Source of the DNA: Seiridium cupressi | Taxonomy: Eukaryota > Ascomycota > Sordariomycetes > Amphisphaeriales > Sporocadaceae | Assembly: GCA_036674765.1 (NCBI GenBank) | Contig: JARVKI010000171.1 | Location: forward strand, 646-49,670 | Length of the DNA: 49,025 nucleotides | Direction of reading: 5' to 3' | Shown: piece after piece, positions 19,004-29,668 of the stretch | Layout of the letters: each line of letters begins with the position of its first letter | Numbering within the stretch: the stretch's first letter is position 1 | Program-made: the position numbers and the translations under genes | The notes under the pieces: model-generated | Databases searched by the model: none | What the model saw: only the letters and a program-made list of their open reading frames with translations | Told to the model about the DNA's origin: nothing

Positions 19004-21001
19004 CTACGGTACGCTCTCGGGCTCGACGCTTGATAGTGTAGGGGCAATCGTCTGCATCAGGCCCGTGTTGGAGTCAAAGGTGATGCGGTCAATGGTGACC
19101 TCACGCTCTGTACCGTTGCCGTTGGGGATGGCGAAGCGATGGTAAGCGATGTACCAGTCATCAGTACCCAGGATGCCGATGATGGAGTTGTGACCCGTGC
19201 CGAGAATGCCCTGCGATTCGTCCTTCTGCAGGATGACGCCCTGATAGGTGTAGGGACCAGTTGGGCTGGTGGCGGTGGCGTAGCCGACGCGGTAGTCGAC
19301 AGACCTGGTGTCATCAATGGAATAGGTCAGGTGGTAGAGTCCGTCACGGTAGTTCACAAAGGTGCCCTCCATGTAGTCGGTCAGGCCGGTGATCTCGCCG
19401 ATGGTATCCGTATTGATCGAAAGCATATCGTCGTTGAGCTCAGCGTATAGACAATTGCCGTTGCCCCAGAAGAGCCAATACTTTCCTGAGACGGGGTCGG
19501 CAAAGACGTCGGGGTCAATGGCCTGCGAGGAAGTGATAGACTCGGTGTTGGTGATCATGGGTCCCTCCTGCGCGGTGAAAGGTCCCTCGGGTGAGTCTGC
19601 GACGGCGACGCCAATGTTCTGTGCGTCGTAGGTAGGGTTGTGTCCGCAGAAGTAGAAGTAGTATTTGCCGTTCTTCTCGGCAATGGTTGGTGCCCAGGCA
19701 TTACCGGTCGCCCATGGAACGTTGCCATCTGCTCCGTTGAGGGTCAGGATGGGGTTGTCGTTGCGCGTCCAGGTCACCAGATCAGTGGAGCTCCAGACGT
19801 ATAAATCTTTGGCACCCCAGTCCGAAAGGCCGTCTGTGGTCGGGTAGATGTAGTACGTGCTTCCAAAGACTGCAATGTTGGGATCCGCGTTGTAGCCAGG
19901 AAGTACAGGGCTGTTGCGCTTCTGGAGTTTGGAGCGCTTGGTGATAGTTGTGCCTGCGGTCACTGTGTCCCATTCCGTTGCCGTGATGGGAAGGACGGTT
20001 CCGTGGCGCGGGCTTGCTGGGAGGCTGTAGGAGCTGGACAATTGCCAGTCTGGATTGGCAATGTCTTCAGTCTCAAGCGGCAGATAATGTCTTCCAGAGT
20101 ACTCGTCAACGAAGAGATAGTACTTTTGTCCGTTGACATCATCTGGGTTGGCCTTGAAAACCGTTGGACCCTCAACATTGGCTGTACCAGCATTGGCGCC
20201 AATGCAAGAGGTAATGGTAGTCCAGTTCGTTGCAAGCAGGTCGGTAGAGCTCTCTTGGATTATATCGACGCACCCAGTAGCACTTCCACCTTCGTCCTTG
20301 GTGAAGCGGTAGTAGACACCATCGACATCGATTACTGTTGAATCGATTCTTGAAACACCGGAGTCCTCCCATACAACTGGGTCACCGAATGTGACAAAGT
20401 CCGTAGTAGTGGCGTAGAGCACACGATGGTACGATGTACCGGTGTGCTCAGTGTCAGACTCATCGTAGAGTTCGGAAGCCCAGAAGACAATGTAGGCACC
20501 GAGATCCGAGTCATAGTAGGCCTCAGGAGCCCAAGTGTTTCCTGCCGTCTCGGGGGAGACGAGGACGTGGCGTTGTTCTGACCAAGTCTCGAGATCGTTG
20601 GATTCCCAGACTTCAAGATAGCGGCTGCCTTGGCGCACGGCCGAGTCCCATGATGTCCCAGATCCAATAGACAGGTCGGTTGCAATGAGATAGAAGGTGC
20701 TTCCATCCGGAGACCTGATGATAAAAGGGTCCCTCACACCGCCTGTGCCCAGGGTAGAGGTGAGGACAGGCTGACCATTGTTTAGCTCGGTCCAGTCAAG
20801 AGCATCGTTGCCATTGCTGGCAGCAAAATAAATCTTCTCGCCGGCTAGGGTGTCATTGGTGAAGTAGGCAAAGAGGTAGTCCTCCAGGGCGTCTGTTTGC
20901 CTGGCCGCCTTGCGGTAATAGGATGGGTCATGAATAGCAGCGCCACTGGCGAGCGTTGCTAGGCCTGCTATGGCAGGGAGGGTTGATAGAAGGAATTGCA
21001 T
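19004..21001 (-). CDS. Tandem-domain glycoside hydrolase family 43 protein (secreted)
   Basis: Intronless, 665 residues from the ATG at 21001, which starts directly with a signal peptide (FLLSTLPAIAGLATLASGAA). Two five-bladed GH43-type β-propeller domains follow. Domain 1 (about 25-345) has candidate catalytic Asp91 (GVRDPF), Asp220 (SRIDST) and Glu277 (VEGPTVFK). Domain 2 (about 365-655) has Asp373 (GYNADPN), Asp496 (AIDPD) and Glu545 (YMEGTF). Both therefore keep the Asp/Asp/Glu triad, so both may be active. GH43 enzymes are arabinofuranosidases, arabinanases, xylosidases or related enzymes acting on hemicellulose and pectin side chains; I cannot assign the substrate. The linker, residues 351-366, contains two Lys-Arg pairs (355-356, 361-362), potential Kex2 sites that could separate the domains. 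The frame opens further upstream, but those residues are basic and would bury the signal peptide. Confidence 0.93.
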   Translation of the reverse strand: MQFLLSTLPAIAGLATLASGAAIHDPSYYRKAARQTDALEDYLFAYFTNDTLAGEKIYFAASNGNDALDWTELNNGQPVLTSTLGTGGVRDPFIIRSPDGSTFYLIATDLSIGSGTSWDSAVRQGSRYLEVWESNDLETWSEQRHVLVSPETAGNTWAPEAYYDSDLGAYIVFWASELYDESDTEHTGTSYHRVLYATTTDFVTFGDPVVWEDSGVSRIDSTVIDVDGVYYRFTKDEGGSATGCVDIIQESSTDLLATNWTTITSCIGANAGTANVEGPTVFKANPDDVNGQKYYLFVDEYSGRHYLPLETEDIANPDWQLSSSYSLPASPRHGTVLPITATEWDTVTAGTTITKRSKLQKRNSPVLPGYNADPNIAVFGSTYYIYPTTDGLSDWGAKDLYVWSSTDLVTWTRNDNPILTLNGADGNVPWATGNAWAPTIAEKNGKYYFYFCGHNPTYDAQNIGVAVADSPEGPFTAQEGPMITNTESITSSQAIDPDVFADPVSGKYWLFWGNGNCLYAELNDDMLSINTDTIGEITGLTDYMEGTFVNYRDGLYHLTYSIDDTRSVDYRVGYATATSPTGPYTYQGVILQKDESQGILGTGHNSIIGILGTDDWYIAYHRFAIPNGNGTEREVTIDRITFDSNTGLMQTIAPTLSSVEPESVP

Positions 21002-21090
21002 ATTGAAGACGAGGCGGTGGCCATGTGACATAAGCCTGGTTCTGGGTCTGGCTCTTTCATCGTCGTGGCTGGTGCACATAGGGGACGCCG

Positions 21091-21099
21091 TATTATATA
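21091..21099 (-). promoter_or_regulatory. TATA box of the GH43 gene
   Basis: On the minus strand the sequence reads TATATAATA, about 90-100 bases before the ATG at 21001. This is a good match in sequence and distance. A CCCCGC at 21175-21180 (GCGGGG on the minus strand) fits the SYGGRG site of the carbon-catabolite repressor CreA, common before GH genes, but such a short site is weak evidence. Confidence 0.5.
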
Positions 21100-23289
21100 C
21101 TCGGCAACGTACATCATCGTCACAAGCGAATGACGCGAGGCTCTACCCTCGCTGACACCTCCAGAACCCATCCTCCCCGCTGACATGTTTACCGTCACGA
21201 ACGTCCGATGGAAGTGGGTCACAGCAAAGGGTGCCCTCCCACGGGCGCCGACTGTGTCATCGTGCTTCGCCCTTGGGTCTGAGGGCGTATAATGAGGTAT
21301 CCACAGACGGCTTCACCACCAATCCCCATGTCGTGGCTGCTAAAAGGCTGGGCTGACGGGCCCAACAGTGTCTGCCTTGCGATCAAGATATCGATCTGCT
21401 TGCCTTGTGACCGCTGATTGTTTCTCTAATCCCTCTTCTGGAATGGTGTTCTTACGAGACATGAGTCTGTAAGCGTGACACGGCGTCGGCGACGGACGAG
21501 CCAATGAGATGGGAATTTCGCTGGCCGCCGGCTAGCGAGTGAAGATCTCGAAAACACCATCGGCTGCGATCGGCCGCCCAACCCTCGTTCTCCACGTCGG
21601 CCCAGCCTACCCCAGAAGATCCCCCGCATTTCCTCGCTCAGAGGCCCAGTCGATCCCCCAAGCGTGTGCGGAGTCGTGCACATGACCATATGTCGAGTAC
21701 GTAAGGCGGCCGTGGGAAGGTGAAGAAAAACAGGGTCTTGATCTGCCAGCGCGAAGATGACGATGCGAGTCAGAAACCAGGTTCCCCAATGACAAGCGGC
21801 CATGTACCTGTCGACCCCCAAAGAACGTTGAAATTTGCTGCGGGGACAACAGAGCCGGCTGCGGCAGGTTCGCCCTGATTGGTGTTCCCATGATCTGGTC
21901 CCTCGGTAGATGCCCCGTTACTAGTTCGCTCAGGGCAACGATAGTCCCTGCGACGTCACTCTTGTATGCCCAGGGCTGAGCCGACAAAAAGGCGGTCGAA
22001 TAGCGTGCCATGCCGTCCCAAAAAGCCACCAACAAGCAAGTCATGGAAAGCGTATTATGGTTATTAGTGATCTGACACCTGCAGTACTTTTGTCAAGCGA
22101 AGAAAAAGTAAACACGTCGTCGCCCCCAAGAAAAACATAACCGGTTTCCGTGCGCTGAGGGACTCGATTCCGCGTTCACCACCACAGCGCCGCTCCACGT
22201 TACACTGATTGTGGTGCCTCGGCTTGGAATATACCCCAAATGCGAAGAAACAAAAAGTATCGCGCATTCCCACATCACGTGAGCTTCAATGTTCATAAGC
22301 GCTTTGTTGTAATTCGTGGGATATATGCCAATTGTCACGCACTGCTCGTAATTTTATAGCGAGGCACTTTGGCACCATGGACCCGGCTATTTTGCGGCTC
22401 AATCACAATGTCGACAACAAGCTCAGCACGTACCATCCTAATAAACCCATCTCATATTATCATTTCTTGTATAGTTCGTCTCGTGTCGTATCGCAACCAG
22501 TCGCTCAACCATTCAACTGACAAATATTGATTCTGACGAAGAACTCCAATATGCACACGTTTGCGTGAAAACTCCATGCCCAGCTCTGTATAGAGGCCAG
22601 GTCGAAGAGCCACTCAATATATGAGTGCATGTAAAGCTCAGGATTCACTACAGCAAACTTTTTTACGCCTCTCCCCGTAACGCTGCATCGTGGGCCAGAC
22701 CATCCTTTGTATAAAATGCGGCAATACGAGCATTCAAGGTAGCAGTGCCCCAACATGAGTGAGAACACCAAGCCTAGCCAGAAATCTTGTCCTAGAAAAA
22801 AGCCTCCAGGCCAAGGCGAACTTACATGTTCAGGCATTGGTTCGTCGGCAGAGCTTTGTTTTCGAAAAAGTCAAGTTGACCATGATCAGTTGCTACGGCC
22901 GAGTGAGTAATTGATGTATGTAACAAAACTCAACTGAAGCATGAAACTCTATGAGATGGTAGTCTCTCATTTGCTAGCGAACACTGCGGTGGATGACTGG
23001 CGTATCATGTGGTGCATAGCAGCTTCGACTATAATCTCATGAACAATGGACATGAAAGAGAGTGGCAAGCGCAGGCAACAACAAAAGAAGGTCAATAAAT
23101 ATAGGACAACAAATATCCCGGATTAGCCTCCTCGAAGGGGGCCAGAACCGCTTTGTTGAAAGTTGCGTACAAGATGACCTCGAACAAAGGCGAGCCGACT
23201 CAAAATCCTATCAAATGTCACTTATCATGCCTGCCGACTTCAAGGTCTAGGGTCGTAAAGCAAAGTATCCTACAATCGAAACCAATCCA
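21100..23289. other. Divergent intergenic region
   Basis: About 2.2 kb between the leftward GH43 gene and the rightward Crh-like gene. I see no defensible gene. Overlapping minus-strand frames at 21426-22044 have biased, domain-free translations and look like GC-rich promoter sequence. An AT-rich TATA-like stretch (aataaatata) lies near 23092-23102, about 190 bases before the Crh-like start. Confidence 0.45.
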
Positions 23290-25084
23290 ATGGCTTGTTT
23301 CAACACCCATTCAATCATTTCGACAGCGATCATATCTTGGTTGGCGGCAGTCACTCTATATGCATCACCAGCAGTGACGCAGCGTTACGATGGGCAATAT
23401 TGGCCCTGCAACCCCCTACAGAACGCATCATGTGCGCCAAATCCAGGACTGAACCAGTACGACTACTTTATAGATTTTGGGCATCCTCCATCCGACTTGA
23501 AAGAGGACTGGAGTGTTTCCAACTACGCCAACGTCACATACAATACCGCAGCGAACCTCGGGGCCGAGTTCAGATTCCGGAAAAGGTATGATGCCCCGCA
23601 GCTGTTCACCAATTTCTACATCTTCTTCGGGCGCGTGGACGTGATTATGATGGCAGCCCCGGGCACTGCCATGATATCTTCGGCCGTCCTCATGTCTGAC
23701 GGCTTCGATGAGATCGACTGGGAGATGTCTGGTAACGACTTCAACCTGACGCAGCAGTTTCCGTACGGCGTCGTGCAGAACAACTACTTCTCAAAGGGCA
23801 TCACTGGTTCGTACGACCGCGGCCAGTTCGTGTACTGTAGCCATCCACATGTCATGTTCCACACATACTCCTTCGACTGGACGCCGGAGAAACTCGACTG
23901 GCTGATTGATAACCGGGTCGTTCGTACGTTCAAAGCGTCCGATGCTGATAACAACGAGCACCAGTATCCCCAGACACCATCGAAGCTCCAGTTGGGCATC
24001 TGGAGTGGCGGCGATCCAGACCAGAACCAAGGCACCATCAACTGGGCAGGAGGCATAACCGACTTGTAAGTATTAATATCCTATCGACCTGAGAAAATAT
24101 ACTGATAGTCATTGAAGAACCAAAGCTCCTTATACCATGTTCGTGAGGAGCGTCCGCATTAGGAATTACAACCCGGCCAAGCACTACAAGTGGACTGACC
24201 AGAGTGGGAATTGGAAGAGTATCAAGCTCATAAACGACACTTTATCAAGTTCCTCCAGTGCCACTTCACGGGCATCGTCCACCTCATCTAGTCTTGCGAC
24301 TAGCTTGATAACGTCAAAAGCGTCTAGCAGTCAGACAACGTTATTGACAGTCCCTGTCAGCAGCTCGTCGACCTCAAAAGCGTCCAGCACTTCAACAGTG
24401 TCATCGACAGCTTCCACCAGCAGCTCGTCAACGTCAAAGTCTTCGTCCTCCCCCACAACGACCTCACAAGTGACCAACAGCAATGTAAGAACTAGCATCG
24501 CAACAGGTAGCTCTGTTACATCCTCAACCAAAACAACCACATCGAGCAGTATAGCGTCGACAAGCACGGACTCGAGTCTCTCGGCGACCAGCGTGGCCGG
24601 TGCTAGTCCGTATCCCCTGAACCCAATTGTCCCGAGCATCAGCTCTGGTGCGAAAGTGTACTGCGACGGCACTGTTTGCACGACGTACACCGGAACCCTG
24701 ACACTCAGCGTCAAAGCAACAGCCACTCCCTCGTCCAGCACGACCTCGAGCCCGTCCTCGGCCACGTCCACGTCGGCACAGGCTACCTCAGACGCCAAGC
24801 TGGTGACGGCTGCATTCCAGTGGCCCTTTGGCAAGTCCAAGAACGGCCTGTGCGCATACAGGGCCTTCGCCTTGTGCAAGGACAGCGGATTCGGCGACTG
24901 CTGCTCGCGCTGGGGCTACTGCGGGAGCACGGAGGACTACTGTGGTACAAACTGTCTGCCGAACTGGGGCTCGTGCCTGTCGAGCGAAGATGAGAAGACC
25001 AAGAAACGCAGTGAGCACTGGTGGGACAGGAGGGATAGGGCATATCCTCCTGGGCGGCGGCCGATGGCGACCGAGGTTGTTTAG
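23290..25084 (+). CDS. Crh-like GH16 transglycosylase with C-terminal CBM18
   Basis: Exons 23290-24065 and 24118-25084 with a 52-nt intron (GTAAGT donor); the joined frame reads GGITDL-TKAPYTMFVRSVRI, as expected for the family. Length 580 residues. A signal peptide covers about 1-31. The GH16 domain follows, with a Cys pair near its start (WPCNPLQNASC), the catalytic motif DEIDWE at 140-145 (nucleophile Glu141, acid/base Glu145), and WAGGITD. Crh proteins join chitin to glucan in the cell wall. From about residue 280 comes a long Ser/Thr-rich, presumably O-glycosylated region with imperfect internal repeats. Residues 501-545 form a hevein-type chitin-binding module (FGDCCSRWGYCG and YCGTNC). 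The protein ends in a charged tail with no hydrophobic GPI signal, so it may be held at the wall through chitin binding. In yeast Crh2/Utr2 the CBM18 is N-terminal, so this order differs. Confidence 0.92.
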
Positions 25085-25957
25085 TATCCCCTGATTATGC
25101 TCTTGTGTATTGGAGGTAAACTTCGTGTATATATAGCTGATTGTAGTTTGGGAATGATTGCGAATACGGTTTTGCTCTTGTGTTCTACTACCATTGAAAC
25201 TGATCGGGCACTGGAAGATATGGCTATTTCAACATCTACATACCAACTCTATGCTAGACAGTATTGGATTTTTGCAACTCTTTTTTACCGCAGCCTAGAG
25301 GTCCAAAGCCCATACCAGTGCTCATACCTTTTTTTTTAGCACGCTTTATAATATCATTCTTAAGATGGATAACAATCAGCAAGGTTTGAAGTTCCATGGT
25401 ATTTGGTGGTACAGCATCAATTCCAGTCTCTTTCCTAACAGCCATCGGAAAGCCTGTTCACAGGATGATATCTCTTCTGAATGTACCTCTGCCCACACCC
25501 TGTCGTGTATCACCTAAGCCTTCCCTCAATTTAAAATTTTAAAAATTGATCAATACCTGCTAACGCAATCTAACCCTTTGTGAGCAGCTGTGCAAAGGCA
25601 CTTAGACACAGTGCCTTCAGCATATCTCAATGATTACCACCAGCTCTGCATTTTTGGTCTCAAGGACGTGGGCTCATGACTTGTGGGACCGCTTGAATGT
25701 TTTGTTTTCGGCAACCTCATGCCGTGATGATGATGAGATCCAGCCAATTCGAAAGAGGGAGTAGCATGGTGCAATTAAAGTTAAACACAGCCGTGTCGTT
25801 CCACGTACGATCATGTATTCTGCAATCTAACGTTTCTTTTGTTTTTAACATCTAGGAAAACGACCCGAAAGGGTATGCCATTATTTCTGTCGTATCAATG
25901 TCGTGATCTATGCTTCATTTGTCACATTCCATTAACTCCTGCCCATCCATACCACAT
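25085..25957. other. Convergent intergenic region
   Basis: About 870 bases between the 3' ends of the Crh-like and pyruvate kinase genes; AT-rich with short T runs (near 25329-25338). It presumably holds both 3'UTRs. No gene or repeat family is recognised. Confidence 0.5.
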
Positions 25958-27631
25958 TTACTCCAACTGGCCAATGCCAAGGTGCTCGGGATCAGCCTTG
26001 ACTATCCGCAGGGTGTTGGTGTTGCCCATGCCACCCTTCCAGCCTTGCACAACGACGACAGTGTCGCCCTGGGACAAGACATTCAGGGCCAGGGCGTTGT
26101 TGATGGCCCACTTGATACGTCGGTCGACATCCTCTTGCCAGTTGACCTTGTCGAAGTCGGGCTTCTGCTCGGGGAAGTAGAAGGGGTAGACGCCACGATA
26201 CAGATGAGCGTACCGCGAGGCGCTGGCATTCCTAGTCACCATGAAAATGGGGCAGACAGGGCGGTACTTGGACAGCAGGCGGGCGGATTGGCCCGAGGTC
26301 GAGAGGACAATGATACCACCAGCATTGAGCTTGAGGGATGAGTTGACAGCATCCATGGCACAAGCCTCGACAACGCTGACGGGCGGCTTGATGTTCTTGG
26401 TTAGCTCCCAGTAGTGGGCGACGTAGGGAATGGTGTTCTCAGCCATGAGACAGGTGTTGTGCATCTCCCGGACGGCAGCCTCGGGGTACGAGCCCTTGGC
26501 AGTCTCGCCAGACAACATAACACAGTCAGCACCATCCGTAACCGCGTTACCAACGTCGGAGATCTCGGCACGGGTAGGGCGGGGGTTCTTGATCATGGAC
26601 TCCAGCATCTGAGTAGCGCAGATGACGGGCTTGCCTGCCAAGTTGCACATGGCGATCATCTTCTTCTGGGCGGCGAACACCTCGGCGGCGGGGATCTCGA
26701 TGCCCAGATCGCCACGGGCAACCATGACACCATCGGTCTCGCGCAGGATCTCGGCAAAGTTGTTCAGACCCTGTCGGTTCTCAATCTTGGCGATGATCTG
26801 GATGTGCTTGCCCTGCTCGCCCAAAACCTCACGGATATCGCGGATATCCTTGCCAGAGCGGATGAATGACGCAAAGACCATGTCTACATTGTTCTTGACG
26901 CCAAACTCGAGATCCTTCTTATCCTTCTCGGACAGGGCGGGCAGATCGACGTCGGTGTTGGGCAGGTTGACACCCTTCCGGGAGCTGATGAAGCCGTTGT
27001 TCAGAGCCTTGACCTTGAGGGTCTTCTCGTCGATGATCTCCTCAACCTGGAAGGCAAGGATACCATCATCGACGTAGATGATGCGGCCCTTCTCGATGAC
27101 CTTGGTGATGTTCTTGTAGTCGACGAACCTAGGTGTTTGGGTCAGCGCGGTGGCTACTTGGGCTGGGAAAGTGAGCAGGGCTTACATGTTCTCGGTGTCA
27201 CAAGCGGCAGCATACTTGTCATCAGTGGTGATGTTCAGAATGGTGCCAGCGGAGAGAGGCAGGTCCTTGTCACCCTCGGTCTGACCGGTTCTGATCTCAG
27301 GACCCTTGGTATCCAAGGCAATGGCGACCTGGCGGCCTTCTTGGGTTTTCTCGGCCTCGCGGGCGTTGTCAATGACGGACTGGTGGTACTCGTACGAGCC
27401 GTGGGAGAAGTTCATGCGGACCACGTTAAGACCAGCGACTCTGAGCTTGTTGATGGCTTCGACTGAGTTGGTCTTGGGACCAATGGTGCAAATGATAGAG
27501 GTTCTTCGGAGGTTCTTCTCGGGGGTGTAGGCTGTGTCGAGGGAAGCCAGCCATTCGATGCGGCCATCGTTGGCCATGTGGTCGGCGGCTGTAATAGCCA
27601 TGGACATGGTACGCTTGTGCTGAGGAGGCAT
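25958..27631 (-). CDS. pkiA: Pyruvate kinase
   Basis: Coding exons 27631-27186 and 27128-25958, split by a 57-nt intron (GTAAGC donor at 27185, TAG acceptor) inside the codon for the Met in ENM-FVDYKN, give 538 residues, the normal fungal size. The enzyme converts phosphoenolpyruvate and ADP to pyruvate and ATP in cytosolic glycolysis. Family sites are all present: [38 protein letters not shown], the catalytic Lys in [44 protein letters not shown] and the C-terminal effector domain with [10 protein letters not shown]. The start, [10 protein letters not shown], matches the usual fungal N-terminus. Codon use is strongly biased to C-ending codons compared with its neighbours, as expected of a highly expressed gene. 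A long 5'UTR intron is likely and is listed separately. The gene name follows Aspergillus usage. Confidence 0.98.
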
Positions 27632-27658
27632 CTTTGGGAAATATGTTCGGGTCGCAGA

Positions 27659-28064
27659 CTATATGAGCTAGTTACGCTGAGGTCAGCGAAAGTGTTGAGG
27701 TTTGTAGAAGAAATGTGGGTGAGAATGAAGAGGCAACAAGCTCAAAGGAATAAGGTGAGATGCATGAAATCTGCGCGGGCGGCATACCCAGTCGGGTAAG
27801 TAGCCGCAGGATGCTGAGCTTAATATGGCAGAAAGGCAGGAACAAACAGCCCGCAAATGGGTCCCTTGCAGACTAGATTCGCAGCACGATGATGATGGCA
27901 TTGTGTAATTTCCCGGCAGCGGTAGCGGGACAGACACTGGGGCCCATCGTACTTCTTTCCAATACAAACAGCTGACGCAGACCGAACGAACAACAACGTG
28001 ATGGTCGGGCTATTTGGTGAAGGAGCGGGACTGCGGGGGAGCGAGAGTGTCATGGTTTGCTTAC
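27659..28064 (-). other. Probable 5'UTR intron of pyruvate kinase
   Basis: On the minus strand a strong donor (AAG|GTAAGC, intron from 28064) lies upstream, and an acceptor (CATATAG, ending at 27659) lies 28 bases before the start codon. The 406-nt interval is pyrimidine-containing and non-coding. Long leader introns are known in highly expressed fungal glycolytic genes. This is inferred from splice signals alone. Confidence 0.45.
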
Positions 28065-29185
28065 CTTGCGATTGTAGGTTAAAGACAGTCCTTGTCGTCG
28101 ACTTTCTTGCAGGTTCCCTTTTCGAAAGATGCAAGGAACTGGAGGGTGAATGCGGGAGGTGAAGCTGACAATCTCGGCGATGGTTGGCTTTTTGTGTTTT
28201 TTTTCCCTTTCTGCTCTTGGGGAAGCTCCGCGGTGATAAAAAAGTGCCTCACCAGCCAAATGTTTGTTGCGGGCAGAGGGTCCCTGCTTTTTCTGCTGCT
28301 GCCCCTCCGCTAGCGCAGCTGCAGGGCCTGGGCAGCGCAAATGGCAGCGCAACGGGTGGTAGGCAGAGGCAGAAAGCCCATACTATCCCATGGTCGCCAA
28401 GCCATTTCTGGTTTCTCCCCATTGCATCCAAGCGTCCCAACGTTTCTGTGTTTCAATTCGTTGCCGTCTGCGGCCCTTTCCTCCAGTCGTTCCTCCACGG
28501 TCCACCAGGTGCCGTCTCGAGCTTCTCTCTCGACCCAGCGACGACTAAAACGGTGCCCATTACCTATTGATTGACCGCTGCCGGCCCCGCCATGCTCACA
28601 ATGTGAAATAGGCCTTATATCCGGCGAGGTCCGGCCTCCATCTCGCTGGTCAGCCCACCAACAGAGAAGGAGCTCGGGCGCCGAATTGGGTGTCGGTCCT
28701 TTTAGTCGGAGCGGAGTGCTCTGATCCACTGCCGATAAGATAACGATCATGGTGGGGGTGGTCGACAATCGGTGACTTGGATGCAAGCTCGAAAAAGTTG
28801 GAGCCGGAAATCCGAGGCAGAAAGAGTGCCAGCTGTAGCCCAGCACCCCACTGCCCAGTGTTGATATGTGATGCCCAGAGAGGCTCCACTCTCAGGCACG
28901 GGCACTCCCGGCGCTCGGCGTTGCATATGTCCACCGCCCTAGGCAAGCAACTCAGGCCATTCAGCGCTCTAGCTGTGAATGTTATCGTCGCATGACACCG
29001 ATCCCGTCTGAAGCTGTCCGATCCATCCCCATCAGCGCAACACGGCGAAACAACCACCACGACACTGCCCAGCCTCGTTTCGAGAGTTTCAGACATCCAG
29101 TGAAACTGCAAAGATCCCGCAAGCGTCTAGGCAAGAGCGTCAGCCTCGCCCGCAACACAACAGAGCAGAACACGCCGCAGTCACC
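28065..29185. other. Divergent promoter region, pyruvate kinase / DUF1748 gene
   Basis: About 1.1 kb between two diverging genes, which should hold both promoters. A T-rich run (tttttgtgttttttttccc) lies near 28190-28210. Several open frames overlap here on both strands, but they are GC-driven, lack domains, and are mutually exclusive; none is supported. Confidence 0.5.
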
Positions 29186-29668
29186 ATGGTTGTGAGTTGC
29201 CCGAACCCGTCCCAGCGATCAAGACATTAGTTCTGAACATTGTCTCTCTCAGCTCAACTTACTAACATTTGGCCTTTGGGGGAAGCTTGGTCGATTAACC
29301 CACTACGCCGTCGACGCCATCCTCAGTACGCCTCGCTGCTCCTGCGATTCGAAATCCCGGATTTGCCGCTAATCTTTCATGACTAGTTTCCACCGTCCTG
29401 GCGGGAATGAGACGCTCGACTGGCTTGACGTGAGTATTCCCGCACTCTTGGTCGCGAGGGAGCCCGACTGTTGCAATGCCGGGAACGTCGAGAAGAGATA
29501 GAACAGCTTGGCTGACTGGGACCATCTAGCTTCCAAACAAAACAAATTGGCGGGGAGAGTGCCGAGACCAACAAGTGGATTGATAAATACCTCGGAGTCG
29601 GCGAATGGGTCATGGACCAGTCTGTCGCCATTGCAGGGTCGAGTCCTTGGTTCAAGCGTACTCGATAG
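29186..29668 (+). CDS. DUF1748 small protein (YIL156W-B family)
   Basis: A four-exon mini-gene, 75 residues: 29186-29191, 29286-29325, 29387-29429 and 29530-29668. The first coding exon holds only ATG GTT. Intron 1 (94 nt) has a GTGAGT donor, a CTAAC branch site at 29261-29265 and an AAG acceptor; introns 2 and 3 use GTACGC and GTGAGT donors with TAG acceptors. The spliced product begins MVLGRLTHYAVDAILISTVL and continues LAGMRRSTGLT, KWIDKYLGVGEWVMDQSVA and GSSPWFKR. This matches the fungal DUF1748 family along its whole length (about 75-80 residues). Residues 8-22 are hydrophobic and could form one membrane helix. The function is unknown to me; the yeast member is an uncharacterised small protein. 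Every exon is shorter than 50 codons, so an open-frame scan misses it. An acceptor at 29252 would also keep frame but adds residues not found in the family. Confidence 0.9.

Noticed and set aside
21426..22044. Overlapping 131- and 145-codon minus-strand frames
   Set aside because: Two frames overlap each other without any recognisable motif or introns; the region is better read as promoter sequence.
24331..24879. 182-codon open frame antisense to the Crh-like gene
   Set aside because: It is the mirror of the Ser/Thr-rich repeat (Val/Leu/Asp-rich translation), an artefact of low-complexity coding sequence.
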